Shown here one piece after another: positions 10,122-19,484 of a stretch of 22,392 nt of DNA (its first letter is position 1; each line of letters opens with the position of its first letter). The DNA is taken from the NCBI GenBank assembly GCA_049999725.1, contig JBNGIS010019978.1, positions 1-22,392 on the forward strand. The letters are read 5' to 3'. Below the pieces are notes generated by a model. The model was not told the DNA's origin and ran no database searches. It saw only the letters and a list, made by a program, of their open reading frames with translations. A program made the position numbers and the translations under genes. Source of the stretch: Haplomitrium mnioides (taxonomy: Eukaryota > Marchantiophyta > Haplomitriopsida > Calobryales).

Positions 10122-13100
10122 GTCTCAAACAAGAGGAGTGTGAAGAACAACACCTTCAAACAAGACTCGCAGTGTGAAGAACAACACTCTCAAACAAGAA
10201 TACCATGAAGAACATCATCTTCAAACAAGAGGAGTGTGAAGAACAACATCCTCAAACTAGATTAGGAGTGCGAAGAACAACACTCTCGAACAAGAGGTGT
10301 GTGAAGAATAACATATTCAAACAAGATTATGAGTGCGAAGAACAACACTCTCAAAGAGCAGGAGTGTGAAGAGCAATACTTTCAAACAAGAGAAGTGTGA
10401 AGAGAAAAATCTTCAAACAAGATTAGGAAAGTGACGAACAACACTTTCAAACAAGAGGAGTGTGAATAACAACATTTTCAAACAAGAGTAGTGTGAAGAA
10501 AAACATCTTCAAACAAAAGTAGTGTGAAGAAAAATATCTTCAAACAAGACTAGGAGTATGAAGAACAACACTCTCAAACAAGAGGAGTGTGAAAAATACT
10601 AGTTTCAAATAAGAAGAGAGTGAAAAACATCATCTTCAAAAAAGACTAGGAGTGTGAAGAACAACACTCTCAAACAAGAGGAGTGTGAAGAACAACAGTT
10701 TCAAACAAGGGGAGTGTGAGGAACAACATCTTCAAACAAGAGTAAGAGTGTCAAGAACTACACTCCCATACAAGAGGAGTGTGAAGAACAATATCTTCAA
10801 ACAAGATTAAGAGTGTGAAGAACAACAATCTCAAACAAGAAAAGTATGAAGAACAACAGTTTCAAACAAGAGAAGTGTGAAGAACAACATCTTCAAATAA
10901 GATTAGAAGTGCAAAGAACATCACTCTGAAACAAGAGGAGTGTGAAGAACAAGATCTTCAAACAAGAGTAGAAGTGTCAAGAACAGCAGTCTCAAACAAG
11001 AGGAGTATGAAGAACAAACTTTTCAAACAAGCTTACAAGTGTTTAGAACAACACTCTCAAACAAGAGGAGTGTGAAGAAACACAGTTTCAAACAAGAGGA
11101 ATGTGAAGAACAACATCTTGAAAAAAGATAAGGAGTTTGAAGAAAAACACTCTCAAACCACAGGAGTGTGAAGAGAAACAGTTTCAAACAAGAGGAGTGT
11201 GAAGAACAACATCTTGAAACAAGACTACGCATTTGAATAACAACACTCTCAAAGAAGAGGAGTGTGAAGAACAACAACTTCAAACAAGAGGAGTGTAAAG
11301 AACAACATCTTCAAACAAGACTAGAAGTGTCAAGAACTACACTCTTAAACAAGAGGAGTGTGTAGAACAACATCTTTAAAAAAACTAGGAGTCTAAAGAA
11401 CAACACTCTCAAACAATAGAGAGTGTAAAGAACAAGAGCTTCAATCAAGAGAAGTCTAGAAAACAACATCTTCAAACGAGAGTGGAAGTATAAGTGACTT
11501 TCAAACAAGAGAAGTGTGAAATACACCATCTACAAACAAGATTTGGAGTGTGAAGAACAACACTCTCAAACAAGAACAGTGTGAAGAACAACAATTTCAA
11601 ACGAAAGGAGTGTGCACAACAACATCTTCAAACAAGAGTAGGAGTGTTTAGAACAACACTCTTAAACAAGAGGAGTGTGAAAAACAACATCTTCAAACAA
11701 GATTAGAAGTGTGAAGAAAAACACTCTCAATTAAGAGTGGTGTGAAGAACAACAGTTTCAAAAACAAGAGGAGTGTGAAGAACAACATTCTCAAACAACA
11801 CGGGTGTGAAGAACTACAGTTTTAAACAAGAGGAGTGTGAAGAACAACATCTTGAAACAAGAGTAGGAGTGTGAAGAACAACACTCTCAAAACAGATGAA
11901 AGTGAAGAACAACATCTTTAAACAAGAATAGAAGTGTAAGAAACAACACTCTCAAACAAAATGAGTGTAAAGAACAACACTTCCAAACAAGAGTAGTGTG
12001 ATGAGCAACATCTTCAAACAACATGAAGAGTGTGAAGAAAAAAATCTTTCAACAAGATTGAGAGTGTGAAGAACAACACTCTTAAACAAGAGAAGTGTGA
12101 TGAATAAAGGTTTCAAACAAGACAAGTGTGTAGAACAACATCTTCAAACAAGATTAAAAGTATGAAAAAAATACTCTCAAACAAGAGGAGTGTGAAGAAC
12201 AACACCTTCAAACAAGACTCAGAGTGTGAAGAACAACACTCTCAAACAAGAGGACTATGAAGAACATCATCTTCAAACAAGAAGAGTTTGAAGAACAACA
12301 TCCTCAAACTACATTAGGATTGTGAAGAACAACATCTTCAAACTAGATTAGGAGTGTGAAGAACAACACTCTTGAACAAGAGGTGTGTGAAGAGCAACAT
12401 CTTCAAACAAGATTAACAGTGTGAAGAACAACACTCTCAAACAAGAGGGGTGTGAAGAGCAATACTTTCAAACAAGAAGAGTGTGAAGAACAACATCTTC
12501 AAACAAGATTACGAAAGTGAGAAACAACACTCCCAAATAAGAGGAGTGTAAATAACGACATCTTCAAATGAGAGGAGTGTGAAAAAACAACATCCTCAAA
12601 CAAGACTAGGAGTATGAAGAACAACACTCTCAAACAAGAGGAGTGTGAAAAATAGTAGTTTCAAATAAGAAGAGAGTGAAAAACAACATCATCAAAAAAG
12701 ACTAAGAGTGTAAAAAACAACACTCTCAAACAAGAGGAGTGTGAAGAACAAGAGTTTCAAACAAGGGAAGTGTGAGGAGCAACATCTTCAAACAAGAGTA
12801 AGAGTGTCAAGAACTACACTCTCACACAAGATGAGTGTAAAGAACAACATCTTCAAACAAGATTAGGAGTGTGAAGGACAACAATCTCAAACAAGAGAAG
12901 TGTGAAGAACAAAATTTTCAAACAAGATTAGGAGTGTGAAGAACAACACTTTCAAACAAGAGGAGTAAGAAGAAACACAATTTCAAACAAAATGAGTGTG
13001 AAGAACAACATCTTGAAACAATATTAGAAATTTGAAGAACAACATTCTCAAGCCAGAGGAGTGTGAAGAGAAACAGTTTCAAACAAGAGGAGTGTGAAGA

Positions 13101-14901
13101 ACAACATCTTGAAACAAGATTAGAAATTTGAAGAACAACACTCTCAAGCCAGAGGAGTGTGAAGAGAAACAGTTTCAAACAAGGTGAAGAATAACATCTT
13201 CAAAAAGGACGAGAAGTGTCAAGAACTACACTCCTAAACAAGAAGAGTGTGAAGAACAATATCTTTAAACAAGACTAAGATTCTAGAGAACAACACTCTC
13301 AAACAATAGGAGGGCAAAGAACAACAGCTTCAATCAAGAGGAGTGTGGAGAACAACATCTTCAAACGCTAATGGAAGTGTGAGTGACAATGCTCTCAAAC
13401 AAGAGGAGCGTGAAGAACAACATCTTCAAACAAGAGTACGAGTATCAAGAACAAAACTTTCAAACAAGAGAAATGTTAAATACACCATCTACAAACAAGA
13501 TTTGGAGTGTGAAGAACAACACTCTCAAACATGAACAGTGTGAAGAACAACAGTTTCAAACAAAAGGAATGTGAACAACAACATCTTCAAACAAGAGTAG
13601 GAGTGTTTAGAACAACACTCTTAAACAAGAAGATTGTGAAGAACAACACCTTCAAACAACATTAGAAGTGTGAAAAACAACACTCTCAATTATAAGGAGT
13701 GTGAAGAACAAGAGTTTCAAACAAGAGGAGTGTGAAGAACAACACTCTCAAACAAGAAGATTGTGAAGAAAAATTGTTTCAAACATAAGGAGTGTGAGGA
13801 ACATAGCCTTCAAACAAGGTTAGAAGTGTGAAGAACAACATTCTAAAACAAGAGGGGTGTGAAGAACAACAATTTCAAACAAGAGGAGTGTGAAGAACAA
13901 CATCTTGAAACAAGAGTAGGAGTGTGAAGAACAACACTCTCAAAAAAGAGGAGTTTGAAGAACAACATTTTTAAACAAGATTAGGAGTGTGAGAAACAAC
14001 ACTCTCAAACAAAATGGGTGTAAAGAACAACACTTCCAAATAAGAGGAGTGTGATGAGCAACATCTTCAAACAAGATTAAGAGTGTGAAGAACAACACTC
14101 TCAAATAAGATGAGTGTAAAGAAAACAACTTTCAAACAAGAGGATTGTGATGAACAACATCTTTCAACAAGATTAAAAGTGTGAAGAACAACACTCTTAA
14201 ACGAGAAAAGTGTGATGAACAAAGGTTTCAAACAAGAGAAGTGTGCGGAACAACATCTTCAAACAAGATTAAAAGTGTGAAAAACAACACTCAAACAAGA
14301 GGAGTGTGAAGAACAATAGTTTCAAACAAAAGAGGTGTGCAGAACAACATCTTCAAAGAAGAGTAGGAGTGTGAAGAAGACCACTCTCAAACAAGAGCAG
14401 TGTGAAGAACAACATCTTCAAACAAGAATAGAAGTGTGACGAACAACATTCTCAAACAAGAGGATTGTTAAGAACAACATCCTCAAACAAGATTAGGAGT
14501 GTAAAGAACAACACTCTCAAACAAGAACAGTGTGAAGAACAATAGTTTCAAACAAGAGGAGTGTGAAGAACATCATATTCAAAAAAGGGTAGAAGTGTGA
14601 AGAACAACATTCTCAAACAAGAGATGTGTAAAGAACTACAGTTTCAAACAAGATGAGTGTGAAGAACAATATCTTCAAACAAGACTAGGAGTGGGAGGAA
14701 CAAAACTCTCAAACAAGAGGAGTGTGAAGAACAATAGTTTCAACAAGGGGAGTGTGAGGAACGACATCTTCAAACAAGAGTAAGAGTGTGAAGAACTACA
14801 CTCTCACACAAGAGGAGTGTGAAGAACAACATCTACAAAAAAGATTAGGAGTGTGAACAACAACAATCTCAAACAAGAGAAGTGTGAAGAACAATAGTTT
14901 C

Positions 14902-15005
14902 AAACAAGAGGAGTGTGAAGAACAAGATCTTCAAACAAGAGTAGAAGTNNNNNNNNNNAAACAAGAGGAGTGTGAAGAACAAGATCTTCAAACAAGAGTA
15001 GAAGT
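14902..15005. other. Second assembly gap (10 N) with identical 47-bp flanks
   Basis: N occupies 14949-14958. Bases 14902-14948 and 14959-15005 are identical over all 47 positions, the same overlap length as at the other gap. The plus-strand frame at 14884-15066 that runs across the gap is therefore unreliable. Confidence 0.93.
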
Positions 15006-15076
15006 ATCAAGAACAACACTCTCAAATAAGAGTAGTATGAAGAACAAAATTTTCAAACAAGATTAGGAGTGTGAAG

Positions 15077-16070
15077 CTTATCTCTATATGTGATGTTACT
15101 AGATGAGATTTATCCATATTAAACTGCTTTAGGATTTTCTTAGTGTAAGTACTCTGATGCATCAATTTGCCATCATTGAGGTACTCAAATTGTAATCTTA
15201 AACAATACTTAGTCTTATCAATATCCTTCATATCAAAATTTTTCTTAAACATAGAAATAGTCTGCTCAAGTAAGGATTGGTGATCGAAAAGGTTCACATC
15301 ATCAATATATAATGCGACAATTGAAAATTCTTTGTCAACATTCTTGATGAATAAATTTGGTGCAATGTCATCAAAGTAAAAACCTATGGCTATCATCTCC
15401 TCATGAAATCTATGATACCATATTCGACCACTCTGCTTGAGTTCATAAATAGATTGAAAGACTTGGACTACATATCCATCCTTGGCCACCAGAGGCATGG
15501 ATTGATGCATAGGAGAGACAATAGGTATTTTCTCCCTAGGCTGCATCTCATGGATTATAGGTCCTAACCTAGTACTACCACCATTGGGTTTAATGATGGT
15601 CAATTGGTAAAGAGGCTAATGGGTCGCTAAATGGTTACACTTAGTGACATTCTCCCCGTGAATATGATAGATATTCCTTGCTATAAGCTTTGGAGGAACT
15701 TTCATATAGATCTGAGTTTCTAATAGCTCGTATAGGCATGTTATCACAACATCCATCTGATGTGTAATGAGCTCATGTCATAGAGAAAAGCCTACTAGGA
15801 ACCGATATGTAATATCATCCATAACTGGGGCGTATGTGAGATCAAAGTCTCTCTCATGTATTTGTGTATAGCCTTTGGCTACAAGGTGTGCCTTATATCT
15901 GACAATTTTGCCTTTTTCATTTCACTTTTTCACAAAGATCCACCTATATCCAATTAAATGGGCATCAGAGAGAACACGGACAAAAGGTCAAAATACCTTC
16001 CTCTACATCATGGAATCAATAACTGAATCTATTGCCTTTTTCTACTCTATCCGATTAGAACTATTAATAG
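15077..16070 (-). pseudogene. Decayed Ty1/copia reverse transcriptase (element 1), cut at the array
   Basis: The minus strand gives copia RT text in order: LIGYRWIFVKK, then NEKGKIVRYKAHLVAKGYTQ, DFDLTYAPVMDDITYRFLVG, MDVVITCLYELLETQIYMKV, then a linker with GPIIHEMQPREKIPIVSP. After that come FQSIYELKQSGRIWYHRF and the active site VALYIDDVNLF with both Asp kept. It ends with KYCLRLQFEYLNDGKLMHQS, YTKKILKQFNMDKSHLVTSH and IEIS. The C-terminal 177 codons (up to 15603) are open; the N-terminal part has stops. Directly after IEIS, near 15077, array units begin and the frame runs a few codons into them. RNase H and the 3' LTR are missing. Such enzymes copy element RNA into DNA; this copy is defective. 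Confidence 0.9.
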
Positions 16071-16132
16071 ATTCTTTGACAGATCTGGGATTAGGTGGTG
16101 TATCGAATATAGTATGTGAAACTAGGAATAAC

Positions 16133-16541
16133 ATCTACTACTTTGAACAAGAAACAAGCTACTCAAAACATGAACTTCTTTCTCGGAGGTAAAAATGGTG
16201 ATTTTTTAGCTCAAAAAACATTAAAAACGAGGCTATTTTTTAAAAACAAAAAGTACATGAATTTTTTAGAAATGTTTTTGGCCATTTCAACAAGCATGAT
16301 AGAGTTAGAGTCAATTTTGTCATGCAAAATCAATCAACATTATTAGTTTTTATAAAAATATTAGAAAACTCGAATTTGATGAAAAGTATAAAAATTATGG
16401 AAAGTTTTCACCAAAAAATTTCATTTATTATTTATTACAATTGTAATCCCAAATATTGAAAAACACATTACAAGAAACTATTTTCAAATATGTTTGATTG
16501 CACAAACTCTAGGAGCATATAGACATGGTGCTCTTTGAAAC
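16133..16541. repeat. Dispersed non-coding repeat, copy 1 (next to copia element 1)
   Basis: An AT-rich stretch that matches 22000-22392 in the same orientation with moderate divergence. Shared words include AACAAGCTACTCA at the start, AAAAGTACATGA, ATGCAAAATCAATCAA, GAAAACTCGAATTTG, TAAAAATTATGG, ATATGTTTGATTGCACAAAC and ACATGGTGCTCTTT. In both places it begins directly beside the N-terminal side of a copia RT, where integrase should be. No coding potential is visible. It may be an insertion carried by this copia lineage, or part of another element's LTR. Confidence 0.88.
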
Positions 16542-17722
16542 TTTTGTTTTGGAAAAAAATTGTAAAACATAAAGAAAAAGCCCAAGGGGACTAGAAGTCA
16601 AGGGAATGAATTTGCAATGGTAAACACAAAATTGAAGAAAACAAAATATTGCATGGATTTAGGAGCTTTATTTTAAAGTTCAAGCAAGAAATAAGCTTTA
16701 ACTTGCACTTGAAAATCCATGCACGCAAAAGTTAACGTGGGCTTTAAAAAAGGTTTTAGCATTTAAAAATATTTCATAATTCAACAAAGCATATACACAA
16801 ACGTATCATAGCTCAAAATCAAAAAGGCCATAGCTAATGAGATTGAACTAAGAGTGTTAACAAGAAACATCTCTAAGTTTTAGACTTGAATTAACCAAAC
16901 AAAGGTCTCAAGATCTACAAAAGAGTCTATGGAAGGTGTACAAAGTAAGTTGTAATTGGTAGTCTTTGTATGACGAACCTCAAGGGTTGTAGATGAGAAG
17001 TAGAACTTGTGGAAGGCTTGGACTTCCAACCCAAAGTCTATGTGCGCATAGGAATAGAAGCTCAACATATGAACATTCCACCCCAAAGTCTATATGTGCA
17101 TAGGAATCCGAACTCACCATCTGAACAGTCCACAACAAAGACTGACAAGAACATGGGTTATAGGTTCCGAAGAAGAGTTTTTGTACGCATGACATTCTGA
17201 CTTGCAAATCAACGTCTATATACCCATGGGGTTCAACTTCTAAAACCAAGGATATAGACTTTAAACGTTCTATTTTTCACAGCAAACTCAACACACACAA
17301 AAGATTTCAATTTATTATTCAGAATATAAAAGTAAACGGGTACAAAGCTCTACATCTGAGTCAAATTGTGCCAAAGGTTTTAAGTTATATATCAAAGTCC
17401 TAACAAGAAAAAAATAATTAGTCAATTTGGGCAGATGCTTCAGCAAGATAATAACCTTAAACTCTTGTAGAAAACAATAAAGTTGGAAACAACATACTTA
17501 CATTTTGGAGAAGAAAATATTTTTGCAAAGCAAATGAAAATATTAGCTAAAGATTGAAGTTTCATTTATAGAGAACAACATTCAACTTGGAATGAATTAA
17601 AGTAAAATGTTCAAGGTGCCAGATAAATTCAACAAGTTGCTTCAAAATATTCTCACGTACTTTATAAAATAATAATCTTAAATTACAATATACTAGAAAA
17701 TACAAAATATATAACAACATTT
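16542..17722. other. AT-rich region with a short tandem repeat and no supported gene
   Basis: Probably a continuation of the dispersed repeat seen at 16133-16541; the window ends before the second copy can show this. It contains the 52-bp repeat at 17031-17145. Minus-strand frames of 68 and 89 codons across that repeat contain similar texts (SYAHIDFG) only because the DNA repeats. From about 17250 to 17720 I see nothing but AT-rich sequence. Confidence 0.5.
17031..17145 (+). repeat. 52-bp tandem repeat, about 2.2 copies
   Basis: CCAAAGTCTATGTGCGCATAGG at 17031 recurs as CCAAAGTCTATATGTGCATAGG at 17083. It is followed 52 bp later by a worn ACAAAGACTG at 17135. Between them GAACATTCCAC and GAACAGTCCAC also match. 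A single worn relative (ACGTCTATATACCCATGG) lies near 17212. Confidence 0.8.
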
Positions 17723-18892
17723 TTAAATGACTTTAGTCACTCGTCTTGACTTCTTCGGATTCATCTTTAGAAGATTCATCAAGGTTTGCTTGATTTGTCT
17801 CAGTGTTAATAACAGTGATTGAATCTCTTTGAAACATTTCAAGATTGAGGGCTTTTGTCTTTTGTACTCAAATAGATTTTCTTTAATGGTAAGTAGAGTG
17901 GTTTTACTCAATTGGTTTTTTTAGGTAAGAAGAAAATCAAAAGACAGAATTGTGATTTGTGTCACATCAAGTACATCAATATGTAGCTTGGATTTGCATT
18001 TCCATTTTGTTGTTGCTATTTGTTTTGGGAAGTATTGTCCCAAAAATGCATCCTCAACCTAACAAGTAAACCATTGAACACGTACTTATTTTGGGATCTT
18101 CCTCATCAAATGACAAAACTTTGAGAACTTTGGCAACCCAAAATGGTTTGCTATTTGGATCTAGAGATCCAACAACACAAATAAACATTCTAGCTTTCAT
18201 TTCATGAAGATTGCCAAATTTATGACCATATTGAGTGATGTGCCAAAGAGTTCCTTCTCGTAGCCTAGGTGCTCCATCATAGATTGCTTGATGTGTAGAA
18301 AGTATTTGCTGTACCGGAGTATCATTTTATGTCTGTTGAGCATCAAGCTGAGAACGTGGACAAATATTTTAAGAACCATTACAAGTGTTTAATAGTTGTG
18401 AAGGTGGAAATGTAAATTTTTTGCTGTTTTTGCCGCTCGGCCTGATTGCTGGCCACGGTTGTTCCTTTGATGCTTGAAAGTTAATAAAGTTGTTAACTTT
18501 CGGTCCAAAAAAAAAAAAAAAAAGTAAATTTTTCTTCGAGTCCTCATTTTTTTTTCAAGGATGTAGGCCGTAATCTCTTGTTGGGCAAGAAAAAAGTCAT
18601 TCCACCATTGAATATCAGAATCTATAAAGAACTTGTGGCAGTTCTTACTTATGTTGTCCCTTATTGAAAATAGCACTTTCTCGACATCCACTTTTCTTTC
18701 TTCCTTTTGAGATCATTTGATTTCACAATATGCCTTGAGAAGAATCAACATTGAACTCAAAATTTCTCTGTCCACTTCAGGTAGGTACTTGAGTTGACAA
18801 ATACCATCTGCAAGTAGCCAAAATTCATCTATTGAAAATTGTTTGCTCCAAATCTTTGCCTTAGAATCATTTAACTAGAACTTGTTATCACA
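17723..18892 (-). pseudogene. Decayed protein gene of unknown family, interrupted by a retroposon
   Basis: On the minus strand a frame with one stop runs from the LTR edge at 18892: WSKQFSIDEFWLLADGICQ, LKYLPEVDREILSSMLILLK, then (after the stop) KVDVEKVLFSIRDNISKNC, WWNDFFLAQQEITAYILEKK. A poly(A) retroposon splits it at 18422-18523. Beyond that the text continues in shifting frames: PVQQILSTHQAIYDGAPRL, YGHKFGNLHEMKARMFICVV, then PFWVAKVLKVLSFDEEDPK, EDAFLGQYFPKQIATTK, LHIDVLDVTQITILSFDFLL. It ends near 17723 with a basic tail. The composition (many Trp, Phe, Lys; few low-complexity runs) and the long stretches free of stops argue for a former gene. I do not recognise the family; the WVAKVLKVLSFDEEDPK piece faintly recalls BAH-type chromatin modules, which is only a guess. 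The upstream part was probably displaced by the copia insertion at 18893. Confidence 0.55.
18422..18523 (+). mobile_element. Short poly(A) retroposon (SINE or truncated LINE 3' end)
   Basis: About 85 bp of sequence unrelated to its surroundings, comparatively G+C-rich at first (GCCGCTCGGCC, GCTGGCCACGG). It ends in a run of about 17-18 A at about 18507-18523. The 10-bp direct repeat GTAAATTTTT flanks it on both sides (18412-18421 and 18524-18533), as expected for a target-site duplication. Just before the poly(A), GAAAGTTAA (18476-18484) and TTAACTTTC (18493-18501) form a perfect 9-bp stem with an 8-nt loop, and AATAAAG overlaps it. A 3' stem-loop plus poly(A) is typical of LINE ends and of SINEs that use LINE enzymes. 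It is too short to carry an A/B-box tRNA promoter. Confidence 0.8.
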
Positions 18893-18987
18893 TAAGCACC
18901 ACACACATATACATGGGAGTCTCTAAGACAAATGAGTAGAATGATTAGGTTGGGACTACTTTTATATATATATATATATATATAACA
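18893..18987 (-). mobile_element. Candidate 95-bp 3' LTR of copia element 2
   Basis: Read on the minus strand it begins TGTTAT directly after a polypurine tract (AAGGAGGAG) and ends ATAACA, a 6-bp perfect terminal inverted repeat in the TG...CA form of LTRs. It contains a TATA run leading to TATATAAAAG. It lies about 500 bp after the end of the copia RNase H, where the 3' LTR should be. At 95 bp it is unusually short for copia. The flanking 5 bp at 18888-18892 would be the target duplication (GAACT); its partner lies outside the window. The boundary on the lower side is the weaker one. Confidence 0.55.
18963..18984. repeat. (TA)11 microsatellite inside the candidate LTR
   Basis: Eleven TA units without interruption. 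On the minus strand it runs into TATATAAAAG (18959-18968), so it could double as the TATA box of the candidate LTR. It is likely to vary in length between individuals. Confidence 0.95.
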
Positions 18988-18996
18988 CTCCTCCTT
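18988..18996 (-). promoter_or_regulatory. Polypurine tract of copia element 2
   Basis: The minus strand reads AAGGAGGAG immediately before TGTTAT, the classic arrangement of plus-strand primer and 3' LTR start in copia elements. Its position after the RNase H coding remains supports the reading. Confidence 0.65.
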
Positions 18997-19484
18997 GGCT
19001 GATTCTTCTTCTAATAATCAGACGCACTAATGACTATGTGCCATGTAAGTCCAAATCCTTTTCTATGTGTGGTCTCATTAAAACCCTCCCACTTTCTTCC
19101 GAGAGAAAGATTGCTACCACATAATTGATAGGTAATAATAAAAATATGATCATAGTGTGTGGAGTGTTGTAAATAATAGAAATTTCAAAATGTCACTTTA
19201 ATGGTAAAGCTAATATGTGGTGTTGTTGCGAGGTGTTGTTGCGTCCTCATAGTTGTATTGCTGCGTCATATGTGCTTATATCCTAGAAATTTGTTTGAAA
19301 AATTAATGTTAGCTCCAAAAGCTGAGGAGTAAGTGAGCTAAAACTTTGCCTGTCATTACGCGTATGACATTTCAGACAGATTAGATAATGTTCAAAATAA
19401 ATGATTGAATATGCAAACCTTGATGTTTGTGACTAAAGGTCAGAGAGAGAAAAAATAACCAATCATTGTTTGTTGTTTTGTTGT
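18997..19484 (-). other. 3' untranslated part of copia element 2
   Basis: About 490 bp between the end of the RNase H remains and the polypurine tract. I see no gene. A 12-bp direct repeat (GGTGTTGTTGCG) occurs twice at about 19217-19241. The 101-codon minus-strand frame at 19381-19686 mixes RNase H frameshift text with this non-coding sequence and is not a gene. Confidence 0.5.

Larger units (their letters stand above)
10018..15070 (+). repeat. About 2.0-kb higher-order repeat, 2.4 copies
   Basis: Rare variant words recur in order. GTGTGAGG followed by AACAACATC or AGCAACATC is at 10714, 12770 and 14752 (offsets 2056 and 1982). GATGAGCAAC is at 12000 and 14053 (offset 2053). TACACCATCTACAAACAAG is at about 11522 and 13481 (offset 1959). 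The varying offset shows later indels of whole units. Copies differ by many single substitutions, so this duplication is older than, or less homogenised than, the one at 7.5-8.9 kb. Confidence 0.8.
7136..15077 (+). repeat. Large minisatellite array of 31- and 34-bp units
   Basis: About 7.9 kb of imperfect head-to-tail units, roughly 240 if evenly filled. Every unit shares AGTGTGAAGAACAACA and then CAAACAAGA. Three main subtypes differ in the middle and at the end: A (31 bp) has CTCT and ends AGAGG, B (34 bp) has TCTT and ends AGATTAGG, C (31 bp) has GTTT and ends AGAGG. A and B often alternate as a 65-bp dimer. The plus strand is A-rich: subtype A has 14 A but only 4 T in 31 bases. Both unit lengths leave remainder 1 on division by three, so the frame rotates; the many 60-86 codon frames (such as KQEECEEQHFQT-type peptides) are by-products. 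There is no unique spacer between units, so it is not a CRISPR. Two 10-N gaps lie inside. Confidence 0.97.

Noticed and set aside
7673-14128. Many open frames of 60-86 codons on both strands in the array (for example 11023-11283 and 12918-13178 minus, 7673-7867 and 8669-8863 plus)
   Set aside because: Unit lengths are not multiples of three, so the frame rotates from unit to unit and stops appear irregularly. The similar peptides come from DNA duplication.
14884-15066. Open frame of 60 codons crossing an N run
   Set aside because: It spans an assembly gap with duplicated flanks, so the join is not real sequence.
7136-15077. CRISPR array (unit length 31-34 bp, long regular array)
   Set aside because: Units follow each other without unique spacers, vary along their length, and the context is a plant nuclear genome.
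7136-15077. Centromeric or telomeric satellite
   Set aside because: The unit does not contain the plant telomere word TTTAGGG in series, and unit size and flanks give no sign of a centromere. Nothing in the window can prove a chromosomal position.
15875-16346. Plus-strand frames of 105 and 76 codons
   Set aside because: They are antisense to the copia RT remains or lie in the non-coding repeat.
16880-17249. Minus frames with repeated SYAHIDFG text
   Set aside because: The repeated peptide follows from the 52-bp DNA repeat; the frame changes between units because 52 is not a multiple of three.
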